This document shows, piece by piece, positions 1 to 7,168 of a DNA stretch of 7,925 nt. Position numbers and translations under genes: made by a program. A model generated the notes under the pieces. It saw only the letters and a program-made list of their open reading frames with translations, searched no databases and was not told the origin of the DNA. Source of the DNA: Acidobacteriaceae bacterium (GTDB taxonomy: Bacteria; Acidobacteriota; Terriglobia; Terriglobales; Acidobacteriaceae); NCBI GenBank assembly GCA_003140705.1, contig PLKU01000209.1, positions 14,962-22,886 on the forward strand, read 5' to 3'. Position 1 is the stretch's first letter. The number at the start of each line of letters is the position of its first letter.

Positions 1-498
1 CCTGCCGGTCGATCCGGATGTGAACAGCACATAGGCCAGATGGTGCGACTCCACAGAGACTTCTGGGGCTGCTTCGGATTGATGATCCGCCTCAGCGAGC
101 ATCATCCATCGCGTTTCACTCGGCAAGTCGCCCGCAACCGCTCCGTGCGACAGGATGATCTTGGGGTGAGAATCCTCGATGATTGCACTGAGGCGTGCCG
201 TCGGGTAGTTCGGGTCAAGCGGAACGTAGGCGCCGCCCGCCTTAAGCACGCCAAGAAGTGCCACAAGCATTTCGGCAGACCGCTCGAAATAGATGCCGAC
301 CAACGTGTCGGGCACTACGCCGCGTTCGATCAGTTCATTCGCTAGACGATTTGAGCGGCGATCCAGTTCGGCAAAGCTCAGTCTCTCGTTGCCTTCAATG
401 ATCGCAGTTGCATTCGGCGTCCGCTGTGCCTGTTCACAAAAGAGCTGATGAAGGCAAACGTCGCGGAACTCCATTCCAGTGTCGTTAAAGACTTCAAG
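1..498 (-). other. Adenylation domain, N-terminal part only
   Basis: Residues about 1750-1915, starting near the CLHQLFCEQ segment and including LSFAEL (A1, 1789-1794), LKAGGAYVPLDP (A2, 1834-1845) and LAYVLFTSGSTG (A3), where the window ends. The ten specificity-code positions lie between A4 and A5, outside the window, so the amino acid used by this module cannot be read. Confidence 0.93.
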
Positions 499-3400
499 CA
501 CGCAGCGCCGCTCTTGTTCGTCGAGCAGTTCCAGCTCCGAAAGCCGCCGCTCAGGATTCGACACGATGGCCTCAAGCAGATTACTGAAGTGTCCTAGGGC
601 GCGCTTGATCGTTGCTGCGTCGAAGATGTCGGTGTTGTACTCGATGCGGATCTGCATGCCGTCCGCTAAGTGCGTTGCGAACCACGACATGTCGAACGCC
701 GATGTGCCCTGGTGCAACGGCAGCCGCTCCAGTGTCAGCCCGGCAAGTTCAAGCGCGCGTTGCGGTGCGTTTTGCAGCGCAAACAATACCTGGAAGATCG
801 GGTGATAGTTCAGGCTGCGTTCTGGCTGCAACTCCTCCACCAATCGCTCGAAGGGAATGTCCTGGTGAGCGTAAGCTTCGAGCGTCGACTCCTTCACCCG
901 CCCCAACAGCTCACGAAACGTAGGGTTCCCTGAAAGCTCTGTGCGCAATGCAAGAGTATTGACAAAAAATCCGATCAGCGGCTCGACCTCTGTGTTGTTC
1001 CGGCCCGCGATCGGCGATCCCACCACAATGTCGCTCTGTCCGGAGTATGCGCCAAGCAGCGTCTGCAGCCCCGCCAGCATGGTCATGAACAGCGTCACGC
1101 CTTCGCTCTGGCTCAGCGACGTCAGCTTCGCCAAGAGTTCCCGCGACAAATAAGTAGTTTCGGTAGAGCCCTTATAACTGGGTAGCGCTGGTCTCGGTCG
1201 ATCCGTTGGAAGCTCCAACATTGCCGGAGCGCCGCCAAGTTGGTCCCGCCAGTACGCAGCTTGCTTTTCCAGTTCCTGCCCCTGCAGCCAGCCCCGCTGC
1301 CACTCTGAAAAGTCCGCGTACTGCACTGGTAATTCGCGCAGCGGAGAAGCTTGGTCATTCGCGAAGGCCGCATACAGTGCCTCCATCTCCACGGCAAGAA
1401 TCCCGGCCGACCAGCGGTCTCCGGCGATATGGTGCAGCACGATCAGCAGAATGTGATCGTCGGGTGCTCTGCGCAGTAGTTGCACACGCATCACCGGCCC
1501 ATGCGCCAGGTCGAAGGGCTGCCTTGCCACCTGCAGCGCAGCACGTGCAATCTCACGCTCGCGATCCTCTTCAGGCAGATGCGAAAGGTCGGTCAGTGGC
1601 AGCGGCACCTCTGCAGGGGCCGCAATTACCTGAACAGGCTGTCCATCGGCTTCGGCAAAGGTGGTTCGGAGCGCTTCATGTCGGCGCGTGATCTCGGTCA
1701 GGCTTCTCTGCAGCGCGTCAAGGTTCAGTGGCCCGCGAAGGTGCATCATTTGCGGAATGTTGTATATCGGATTGTCTGGCTCAAGTTGATCCAAGAACCA
1801 CAGGCGCTGCTGCGCGAACGATGCGGGCACGGGCCCCACGCGCGGCGTTTTCACCAGCGGCGGTATGATCGCGCTAGTCTGCGCGCGCCGCGCCGTGTCA
1901 ATGCGCTGCGCCAATCCTCCCAACGTAGGCTCCTCGAACATCGCCCGTAGCGGCAGTTCCACGCCCAGCGACTGCCGAACGCGCGACAGTACCTGCACCG
2001 CGAGCAGTGAGTTTCCGCCGAGCCGGAAGAAATCGTCGTGAACGCCTGGTGCACTGATTTGCAGCAGCCCCGCCCAGATGCCCGCAAGTATTTCTTCTGT
2101 TGCGTTGCGTGGCTGCACTCCGCTGGTTCCTGCAAACGCTTTTAACGGGCGCGACCGCATCGCGCGCGTTATGGCCTGCACTCCCCCAAGCTCTTTAGCG
2201 ACTCTCTCCAGATCAGCTTGTGGAGCCACCGAGGTACTCGCCGCGTTGCCGGCCGATTCTTTCAAATGCTCAGGCGCAGCCGTCTCCAACTCATCAGCCG
2301 CGCCGGCAAACAGGGCAGGGAATGCGTAAACCGATCCGCCGTTTGCCGCGCTTTTGAACTGCGCCCCCAAGCTTTCAAGAAAATCAAGTGCGGGACGGTT
2401 CTTCGCGGAGGGACTGAACCTTACCTCCACATGCTCCAGCCTCCGCTCAACCGCGATGGAGCCAAGCCTTGAAAGAATCTGGTGCTCCACGTTCCGTCCC
2501 AGCGCACGGCAACTCATTAGCAGCGTGTCCACTATCAGCGCCCCACGCTCCGCCGCGAAGATCGCCACGCCCACAAGCCCGTAATCGCCAAAACGATCGC
2601 GCACCTCCACGACCAGGCATTCCAGGCCGCCCGCGACTGCGCTTGCAATCTCAGTTTCTGAGCGGCGGATGGTGGTGCAGTTGAACTGATTGGTGCGCTG
2701 TGTCAGTTGAGATACGCGCACCACATCCTCCGTTGCCATCGGCCTTATGTCGATCTTCAGGTCGAGGCCGCGGATGAATTCGGCGAGATCCCCGGTCCCG
2801 CTCCGTGCCTGTTCACGCTTTTGCTCCTGCAGGTAGAGCTCGCTTCGCTGCAGATCTTCCTGTGTCACGGTCCAGTGGTCGAACGCCCACATTTGCCGCA
2901 GCATTTCAGGGATTGCAGAGGCCTCGGCGGGCAGCTCAAGCACCAGCGCGCCCGGGCAATTGGCCCGTGTCTCAGCGCACTCCAGCGGGTTGTCGTCTAC
3001 CAGGACAAAACTGTCCACGCCCAGCTTGAGTTCACGCGCCAGGTCCTTCAGGTTTTCTGATTTCGATTGCCAGTTGATGCGGGATGAAACAATGTACTCC
3101 GGGCGCAGCAGCATGCCAGGATTGTGTTCAAACACCGCGGCTACATCCGCTTCCACATTCTTGCTGCACAAGCAAAGCAGCATGCCCGCCTCGCGTTGTG
3201 CCAGCATGAACTCCTGTAACGCCCTGCGCGGCGCGTCCACCTGCACGCCCAGCGCCCCCTCTTCACCGCACACGCCCTTCCACAAAGTGTTATCGCAATC
3301 CAGCGCAATCACCTTGTAAGGGGTGCTTCGCAGCCCATAAATCCTTCGCGCTGCCATCGACGCCAACGCAACAAAGAACTCCGGCGTGTAGGGAATGGCG

Positions 3401-5745
3401 CCCACCGATTCTGCATACGCATCGCGGTAGTTGGCCACCGGATACAGGTCCAGAATCTGTTGCGGAACTACAACGTGTACGCCGCTCTGTCCTGCGAGTT
3501 CGGCCTTCAGTACCTGTTCTTCGTCAGTGACGGCTGGCGGGCATACACATACCAGAATCGGTGCTCCGCCGCGTGCTGCTTTCGTCTTTAAAGCTCCCGC
3601 GAGCTCTCGCGCCTGTTCTCCCGGCGCATGCCCCTCGCGCCATTGAATCAAAATGATGTTCATTCCATCTTTGTTGCTCGCCAGCAGGCTTCCCGGGTCC
3701 AGCAACTGCTGAAACACCTGGTCGAAGGGAGCGAATTCAATTCTTGACGGAATGCGCAGTTGCTCCATCCAGAAAGCCAGCGGCTCTTCGATGGGCTCGG
3801 CCGTAAAACTGGCAGCAATTGCAATCGTCTGCCGGTGCTGCGAGCGGCGATGTGCTTCGCTCTGCCGGGCCAGCGCGTCTGGCAGCGCAATCTGTGCCAC
3901 CGCCGTCTCCGGGGCCTGCACAATCTGCGTCAACACCTGCTCAAAACCTGCAAACAGATTGTCGATCGTGTCGTCGTTAAACAGACTCGTGTTGTATTCG
4001 CAGTTGACCTGCAGACCGGCCGAAGTTTCGGTGGCAATGAACCGTAAATCAAGCAGCGCAATCTGCGCGTCGAAGTCGATGTCCTGCGCTTTGAAGTGGC
4101 GGCCGTTCACCGCGATTTGCGGGAAGCTTTGCAGCAACAGGGCCACGTTGAAAAATGGATTGTCGCTCCCAGTGCGTTCCGGGTTGACCGCCTCAACAAT
4201 CCTGGCAAATGGGCAGTCCTGGTGCGCGAAGGCGTCCATCACCGCGCTCTTTTCGCGACTCAGCAAGTCGACGACACGCTCGCTCACCACCACCGGATTG
4301 CGTAATGGCAGCGGGTTTACAAAGCAACCGATCATCCGCTCCGTCATGCTTCGGCTGCGGTTGCTGGCAATGGTGCCGATCATAAAGTCGGCCTGTCCCG
4401 ACCAGCGGTAGAGCAGGATGCGGAATCCTGCCGAAAGCACAGCAAACAGCGTTGTCTGGTTTGATTGAGCCAGCGACTGAAGGCGCTGAAGCAACTCTGC
4501 TGGGAAAGTCACTGTCTTCAGCTTCCCTCGCCGGTCCAGTTCCGAGGCGGGCTTCCCATCTGTCGGAAGATCGATCGAGGACGGCGCTCCTGCAAGCACC
4601 CCGCGCCAATATCCCAGCTCGTGGTCAAGGCGCGAGCCTGCCATCCACTCGCGTTCCCATGCTGCGTAGTCGGTGAAGTGCAATTCCAGCTCTGGCAGCG
4701 GATCCTTCTGGCCATCGGCAAACGCGTCGTAAATTGCAGACAGCTCGTCCAGAAGGATGCTGCCCGTAAAGCCGTCGCTGACTACGTGATGGATTGCAAC
4801 GCATAACAGCGAATCTTCGTCCGTCAGGCGAACCAGCCGTGCCCGCAGCACCGGGCCCGCTTCCAGGTCAAAAGGCTCGCGAACAGTTGCAAGCGCCAAT
4901 TCATCCGCCGCCCGGTCTCTCGATTCGGCGGCCAACGAGCGCAAGTCAGAGACTTCCAGGTGCAGCGCGGCTCCTGCGTCCACAACCTGCCGCGGGCCGT
5001 CTGCTCCCAGCACAAACCGAACCTGCAGAATCTCGTGCCGTCGGCGCAACTCGTTCAGGCTGCGTTCCAGGATGTCGGAGTCAAGGTTGCCTTGCACACG
5101 GAATATCCGGGCGGTAATGTACAGCCCAGTGCCGCGGTTCTGCTGCGCCAGCAGCCAGAACACCTGCTGCGAGTGCGAAAGCGGAAACTCCCGCCGTCCC
5201 AGAACCCGCGTGATCAGCGGCGCTGCGGCCGTATCGCCGCCTCTTAGTTCGTCCGCAACGGCGGCCAGGTGTGCCACCGTCGGGTCTTCGAAGAAGGCCA
5301 TGAGCGGCATCTCAACGCCCAACGCCTCGCCCAAGCGCACGATGACATCCATCGCCTTCAGCGAGTCGCCACCAATATCGAAGAAGTTCGCATCAACCTC
5401 CACGTGAGGCAGACGCAGCACTTCAGCCCAGATCCCGGCAATGACCTGTCTCGATGAGCTTCGGCTGCGTTTGAGCTCGTCTGCCACGGCGGCCAGGTGC
5501 GCAACGGTGGGGTCCTCGAAGAAAGCCATCAGCGGGATGTCGACGCCAAATACCTCGCCCATGCGCATGATCACTTCCATCGCCTTCATGGAGTCGCCGC
5601 CAATATCGAAGAAGTTCACGTCAACTTCCACGTCGGGCAGACGCAGTGCTTCTGCCCAGATCCGGGCAAGTGCCTCTTCCGTGGCACTCCTCCCGCCTGA
5701 AACTGCTCGGCTCCCTGGCTCCATTCCGTCCTCTAAGTCTTGCAT
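1..5745 (-). CDS. Nonribosomal peptide synthetase, PCP-PCP-C-FkbH-PCP-C-A, 3' end missing
   Basis: Multidomain assembly-line enzyme, 1915 codons in the window with no stop, continuing beyond the left edge. Domains by residue: PCP1 about 22-95 (Ser52), PCP2 98-171 (Ser128), condensation C1 186-632 (HHVVSDG at 319-325), FkbH-like glyceryl transferase/phosphatase 637-1157 (DCDNT at 816-820), PCP3 1215-1284 (Ser1246), condensation C2 1303-1738 (HHIAGDR at 1438-1444), adenylation domain from about 1750, cut in motif A3. It begins with carrier domains rather than a loading A domain, so its starter must be charged in trans, most simply by the AMP-ligase encoded just upstream. The start is the ATG at 5745-5743, four bases after the ligase stop, with a weak GGA nine bases ahead. 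An ATG at residue 8 (5724-5722), preceded by AGAGGA, is an equally good or better start. The domain reading is very secure; the product is inferred to be an acylated glyceryl-peptide. Confidence 0.96.
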   Translation of the reverse strand, partial: MQDLEDGMEPGSRAVSGGRSATEEALARIWAEALRLPDVEVDVNFFDIGGDSMKAMEVIMRMGEVFGVDIPLMAFFEDPTVAHLAAVADELKRSRSSSRQVIAGIWAEVLRLPHVEVDANFFDIGGDSLKAMDVIVRLGEALGVEMPLMAFFEDPTVAHLAAVADELRGGDTAAAPLITRVLGRREFPLSHSQQVFWLLAQQNRGTGLYITARIFRVQGNLDSDILERSLNELRRRHEILQVRFVLGADGPRQVVDAGAALHLEVSDLRSLAAESRDRAADELALATVREPFDLEAGPVLRARLVRLTDEDSLLCVAIHHVVSDGFTGSILLDELSAIYDAFADGQKDPLPELELHFTDYAAWEREWMAGSRLDHELGYWRGVLAGAPSSIDLPTDGKPASELDRRGKLKTVTFPAELLQRLQSLAQSNQTTLFAVLSAGFRILLYRWSGQADFMIGTIASNRSRSMTERMIGCFVNPLPLRNPVVVSERVVDLLSREKSAVMDAFAHQDCPFARIVEAVNPERTGSDNPFFNVALLLQSFPQIAVNGRHFKAQDIDFDAQIALLDLRFIATETSAGLQVNCEYNTSLFNDDTIDNLFAGFEQVLTQIVQAPETAVAQIALPDALARQSEAHRRSQHRQTIAIAASFTAEPIEEPLAFWMEQLRIPSRIEFAPFDQVFQQLLDPGSLLASNKDGMNIILIQWREGHAPGEQARELAGALKTKAARGGAPILVCVCPPAVTDEEQVLKAELAGQSGVHVVVPQQILDLYPVANYRDAYAESVGAIPYTPEFFVALASMAARRIYGLRSTPYKVIALDCDNTLWKGVCGEEGALGVQVDAPRRALQEFMLAQREAGMLLCLCSKNVEADVAAVFEHNPGMLLRPEYIVSSRINWQSKSENLKDLARELKLGVDSFVLVDDNPLECAETRANCPGALVLELPAEASAIPEMLRQMWAFDHWTVTQEDLQRSELYLQEQKREQARSGTGDLAEFIRGLDLKIDIRPMATEDVVRVSQLTQRTNQFNCTTIRRSETEIASAVAGGLECLVVEVRDRFGDYGLVGVAIFAAERGALIVDTLLMSCRALGRNVEHQILSRLGSIAVERRLEHVEVRFSPSAKNRPALDFLESLGAQFKSAANGGSVYAFPALFAGAADELETAAPEHLKESAGNAASTSVAPQADLERVAKELGGVQAITRAMRSRPLKAFAGTSGVQPRNATEEILAGIWAGLLQISAPGVHDDFFRLGGNSLLAVQVLSRVRQSLGVELPLRAMFEEPTLGGLAQRIDTARRAQTSAIIPPLVKTPRVGPVPASFAQQRLWFLDQLEPDNPIYNIPQMMHLRGPLNLDALQRSLTEITRRHEALRTTFAEADGQPVQVIAAPAEVPLPLTDLSHLPEEDREREIARAALQVARQPFDLAHGPVMRVQLLRRAPDDHILLIVLHHIAGDRWSAGILAVEMEALYAAFANDQASPLRELPVQYADFSEWQRGWLQGQELEKQAAYWRDQLGGAPAMLELPTDRPRPALPSYKGSTETTYLSRELLAKLTSLSQSEGVTLFMTMLAGLQTLLGAYSGQSDIVVGSPIAGRNNTEVEPLIGFFVNTLALRTELSGNPTFRELLGRVKESTLEAYAHQDIPFERLVEELQPERSLNYHPIFQVLFALQNAPQRALELAGLTLERLPLHQGTSAFDMSWFATHLADGMQIRIEYNTDIFDAATIKRALGHFSNLLEAIVSNPERRLSELELLDEQERRCVLEVFNDTGMEFRDVCLHQLFCEQAQRTPNATAIIEGNERLSFAELDRRSNRLANELIERGVVPDTLVGIYFERSAEMLVALLGVLKAGGAYVPLDPNYPTARLSAIIEDSHPKIILSHGAVAGDLPSETRWMMLAEADHQSEAAPEVSVESHHLAYVLFTSGSTGR
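532..1839 (-). other. Condensation domain C2 (amide-forming type by motif)
   Basis: Residues about 1303-1738. Motifs: SFAQQRLWFLDQL (C1), RHEALRTTF (C2), HHIAGDRWS (C3, catalytic His1439), YADFSEWQR (C4), GRNNTEVEPLIGFFVNTL (C5) and AHQDIPFERL (C6). The overall pattern is that of a standard LCL-type domain, condensing the chain on PCP3 with the amino acid of the following A domain. The usual Gly after the Asp of HHxxxDG is Arg1444 here. Confidence 0.92.
1894..2103 (-). other. Carrier protein domain PCP3 (predicted glyceryl carrier)
   Basis: Residues about 1215-1284. It has TEEILAGIWAGLL for helix 1 and FFRLGGNSLLA with Ser1246 as the phosphopantetheine site. The linker before it (about 1158-1214) carries the ERVAKEL...AITRA pattern that often joins FkbH domains to their carrier. 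GGNS instead of GGDS, and its divergence from PCP1 and PCP2, show that it is not part of the duplication. Confidence 0.92.
2275..3837 (-). other. FkbH-like glyceryl transferase/phosphatase domain (HAD-IIIC plus GNAT-like)
   Basis: Residues about 637-1157. The N-terminal part opens with IAIAASFTAEPIEEP (641-655) and includes YPVANYRD (768-775) and IPYTPEFF (784-791), hallmarks of FkbH family N-termini. The HAD phosphatase core follows: DCDNTLW (Asp816 nucleophile, Asp818), LCLCSKN (Ser861), RINWQSKSENL (Lys895) and VDDNP (Asp917, Asp918), so all four HAD motifs are present. The GNAT-like C-terminal part has QLTQRTNQFN (1013-1022), an SCRALGR segment and a family-typical end near GGSVYAFPAL. 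FkbH enzymes convert 1,3-bisphosphoglycerate to glyceryl and transfer it to a carrier protein. Cys817 and Cys826 are candidate sites for a glyceryl-enzyme intermediate, which is inference. Its target here should be PCP3, immediately downstream. Confidence 0.94.
3850..5190 (-). other. Condensation domain C1, candidate ester-forming
   Basis: Residues about 186-632. It opens with FPLSHSQQVFWLL (motif C1) and has RHEILQVRF (C2), the active-site HHVVSDG at 319-325 with catalytic His320 (C3), DYAAWEREW (C4), IGTIASNR with GCFVNPLPLR (C5) and HQDCPFAR (C6). The full catalytic motif argues for activity. Its donor would be the acyl group on PCP2. The next carrier, PCP3, is charged by an FkbH-like domain rather than an A domain, so the acceptor is probably glycerate. 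A glyceryl acceptor lacks an amine, so the expected bond is an ester to a hydroxyl. The motifs are seen; the ester is inferred from position and from the vioprolide VioA precedent. Confidence 0.9.
5233..5454 (-). other. Carrier protein domain PCP2 (second of tandem pair)
   Basis: Residues about 98-171, with FFDIGGDSLKA and Ser128 as the phosphopantetheine site. It follows PCP1 with a register of exactly 76 residues between the two serines, and no catalytic domain lies between. It immediately precedes condensation domain C1, so it is the positional donor carrier for that domain. Confidence 0.93.
5236..5439 (-). repeat. Direct repeat copy 2 (duplicated carrier domain)
   Basis: Second copy of the carrier-domain duplication, codons 103-170, in the same orientation and offset by 228 bases (76 codons) from copy 1 at 5464-5667. 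Both copies keep the Ser attachment site and all core residues, so neither looks like a decaying duplicate. Confidence 0.8.
5461..5682 (-). other. Carrier protein domain PCP1 (first of tandem pair)
   Basis: Residues about 22-95 of the synthetase. The phosphopantetheine site reads FFDIGGDSMKA, with Ser52 as the attachment residue. The usual helix-1 motif (IWAEALRLP) lies just before it. Only about 20 residues precede the domain, so nothing catalytic lies upstream in this protein. It is very like PCP2 and is the likely acceptor of the acid activated by the neighbouring AMP-ligase. Confidence 0.93.
5464..5667 (-). repeat. Direct repeat copy 1 (duplicated carrier domain)
   Basis: Codons 27-94 are repeated 228 bases further along the gene, at 5236-5439. 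By hand count about 40 of 52 residues from the NFFDIGGDS region to the domain end are identical, including an unbroken 21-residue block from PLMAFF to VADEL. The DNA is also closely similar. This indicates an in-gene duplication, recent or kept similar by gene conversion. Confidence 0.8.
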
Positions 5746-5765
5746 GTTTTCAGTTCCATATCGCT
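5744..5765 (-). promoter_or_regulatory. Ligase-NRPS junction, probable translational coupling
   Basis: The ligase TGA (5752-5750) and the NRPS ATG (5745-5743) are separated by AAAC-type sequence of four bases. A GGA inside the last ligase codons lies nine bases ahead of the ATG. Such spacing suits ribosome re-initiation, keeping loader and synthetase in step. The second ATG at 5724-5722 has a stronger AGAGGA ahead of it. Confidence 0.5.
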
Positions 5766-7168
5766 GCGGTTTCCTGCCCCTGTCCAGATTCCATCAGGCG
5801 CTTGTAATCGAGCTTTCCGTTGGCTGTCTGGGGCATCTCAGCCACTGCGACCACTTTCACGGCCGTCCGCGGCAGGTCAAAGATCTGGCAAATCGTCTCG
5901 CTGGCCTGCACCGTGTCCGCGCAGTTCTCAACCGCTGCAACAAGCATATCGTCGCGGCCGTAGCAGGCCACCGCGGTTCCAAAGCTGCCTGAAAGGATCT
6001 TCTCCACGTGATCGAGATTGAAGCGTTTGCCGAACATCTTCTGGAACCGCTTCAGCCGCCCCGTGATGTAGTAGTAGCCGTCACCATCATGCCGCGCCTG
6101 GTCGCCGGTCCGCAGCACGCCGTGGAGTTCATCGCCTTTCGCCAGGTCGTCGCGACACTCCGCGTAGCCCATCATCACGTTCGGGCCTTGGTAAATCAGC
6201 TCTTCGGTGGCCTCGTCAATTGAGAGCGAGCCCCCCGGCACCGACACTCCCACCGAACCGATCTTGCCGTTAAGCTGCTCCCATGGCACATACGAAATAC
6301 GCGCAGTCGCCTCGGTCTGGCCGTACATCACAAAGAACCGCCAACCGCGTACGCCGGCCAGTTCCACAATCTGGCTTATGGATTGTGGTTCCAGCCTTCC
6401 TCCCGCCTGCGTCAACGTCTTCAATGAGGCGCCTTTCTTGGCCAGCAATCCGGCCCGCAGCAAAAGCTGATAGGTGTAAGGCACACCCGCAAACGATGTG
6501 CATCCATACTTGTCCACCGCATCCCAGAACTCGCGCCGCAGCACCCCATCCTCGGTCAGAACGATGGCCCCCCCCGCATGCAGGTGACTGTTGATCACGG
6601 AAAGGCCATATGAATACGGCATCGGCAGGGAAGTGATCGGTCGCTCGGCTCGGGTCAGCCCAAGATACTCCGCAATGGAGACGGCATTTGCCTCAAGATT
6701 TCGCAACGTCAGGCGCACCAGCTTTGGACTTCCCGTTGACCCAGAAGTGCTCAGCAGCAGCGCCAGTTCCGGGTGAATTTCGATCTCCTGCGGCTGTTCA
6801 TTCTCCAGCAACCCGGGCACTCCGGATGCGCTCTGACGGTAGCCGGCAAACTCCAGTTCCGTCTGCATCGTGAAAATCCAGTCCGGACGGTATTCCTCAA
6901 GAAACGCCTTCAGCAACGCAGGATGAAGACTTGCATCCAGCAGAATCACCGCGCTCGAACCAGTGCGCAACGGCGCAAGATAGGCGGCAAGACATTCATA
7001 ACGGTTCTGCGCTAGCAGCACTCCCAGGCTTTTGCGATGCAGACGCGGCAGCGCTTCCTCGATTCGCGCGGCGTCCCTGCTCAGTTGAGCATGGCTCCAC
7101 TCTCTGCCGGTGCGAGCATCAATGGCCGCAAGCGCATCGTCCGATTCCCTGAAACTCCAGAACGCCAT
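5750..7168 (-). CDS. Standalone AMP-ligase (ANL superfamily), predicted starter-unit loader
   Basis: Complete 472-residue acyl-adenylating enzyme. The ATP-binding P-loop STSGSTGSPK is at 140-149, MYGQTEA (A5) at 281-287, RTGD (A7) at 353-356, GRLKRF hinge region at 370-375 and TANGKLDY (A10) at 448-455, with Lys452 as the predicted adenylation-half-reaction lysine. The NSHLHAGG region (193-200) and the tail GKRFNLDHVEK resemble small AMP-ligases that charge carrier proteins more than amino-acid A domains with their own carrier. It has no carrier domain itself. The substrate is not readable from motifs; a fatty or aryl acid is most likely. The ATG at 7168-7166 is the only good start: an in-frame TGA lies at 7204-7202 with no start codon between. 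The ribosome site is weak. The stop is four bases ahead of the NRPS start, implying co-transcription and a shared pathway. Confidence 0.95.
   Translation of the reverse strand: MAFWSFRESDDALAAIDARTGREWSHAQLSRDAARIEEALPRLHRKSLGVLLAQNRYECLAAYLAPLRTGSSAVILLDASLHPALLKAFLEEYRPDWIFTMQTELEFAGYRQSASGVPGLLENEQPQEIEIHPELALLLSTSGSTGSPKLVRLTLRNLEANAVSIAEYLGLTRAERPITSLPMPYSYGLSVINSHLHAGGAIVLTEDGVLRREFWDAVDKYGCTSFAGVPYTYQLLLRAGLLAKKGASLKTLTQAGGRLEPQSISQIVELAGVRGWRFFVMYGQTEATARISYVPWEQLNGKIGSVGVSVPGGSLSIDEATEELIYQGPNVMMGYAECRDDLAKGDELHGVLRTGDQARHDGDGYYYITGRLKRFQKMFGKRFNLDHVEKILSGSFGTAVACYGRDDMLVAAVENCADTVQASETICQIFDLPRTAVKVVAVAEMPQTANGKLDYKRLMESGQGQETAAIWN

Noticed and set aside
3752..4411. Plus-strand open frame of 219 codons, and many similar plus-strand frames between 40 and 5992
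   Set aside because: They lie antisense to the NRPS. Their Ser/Arg/Ala-rich translations show no motif, while the minus-strand frame carries unbroken domain signatures throughout.
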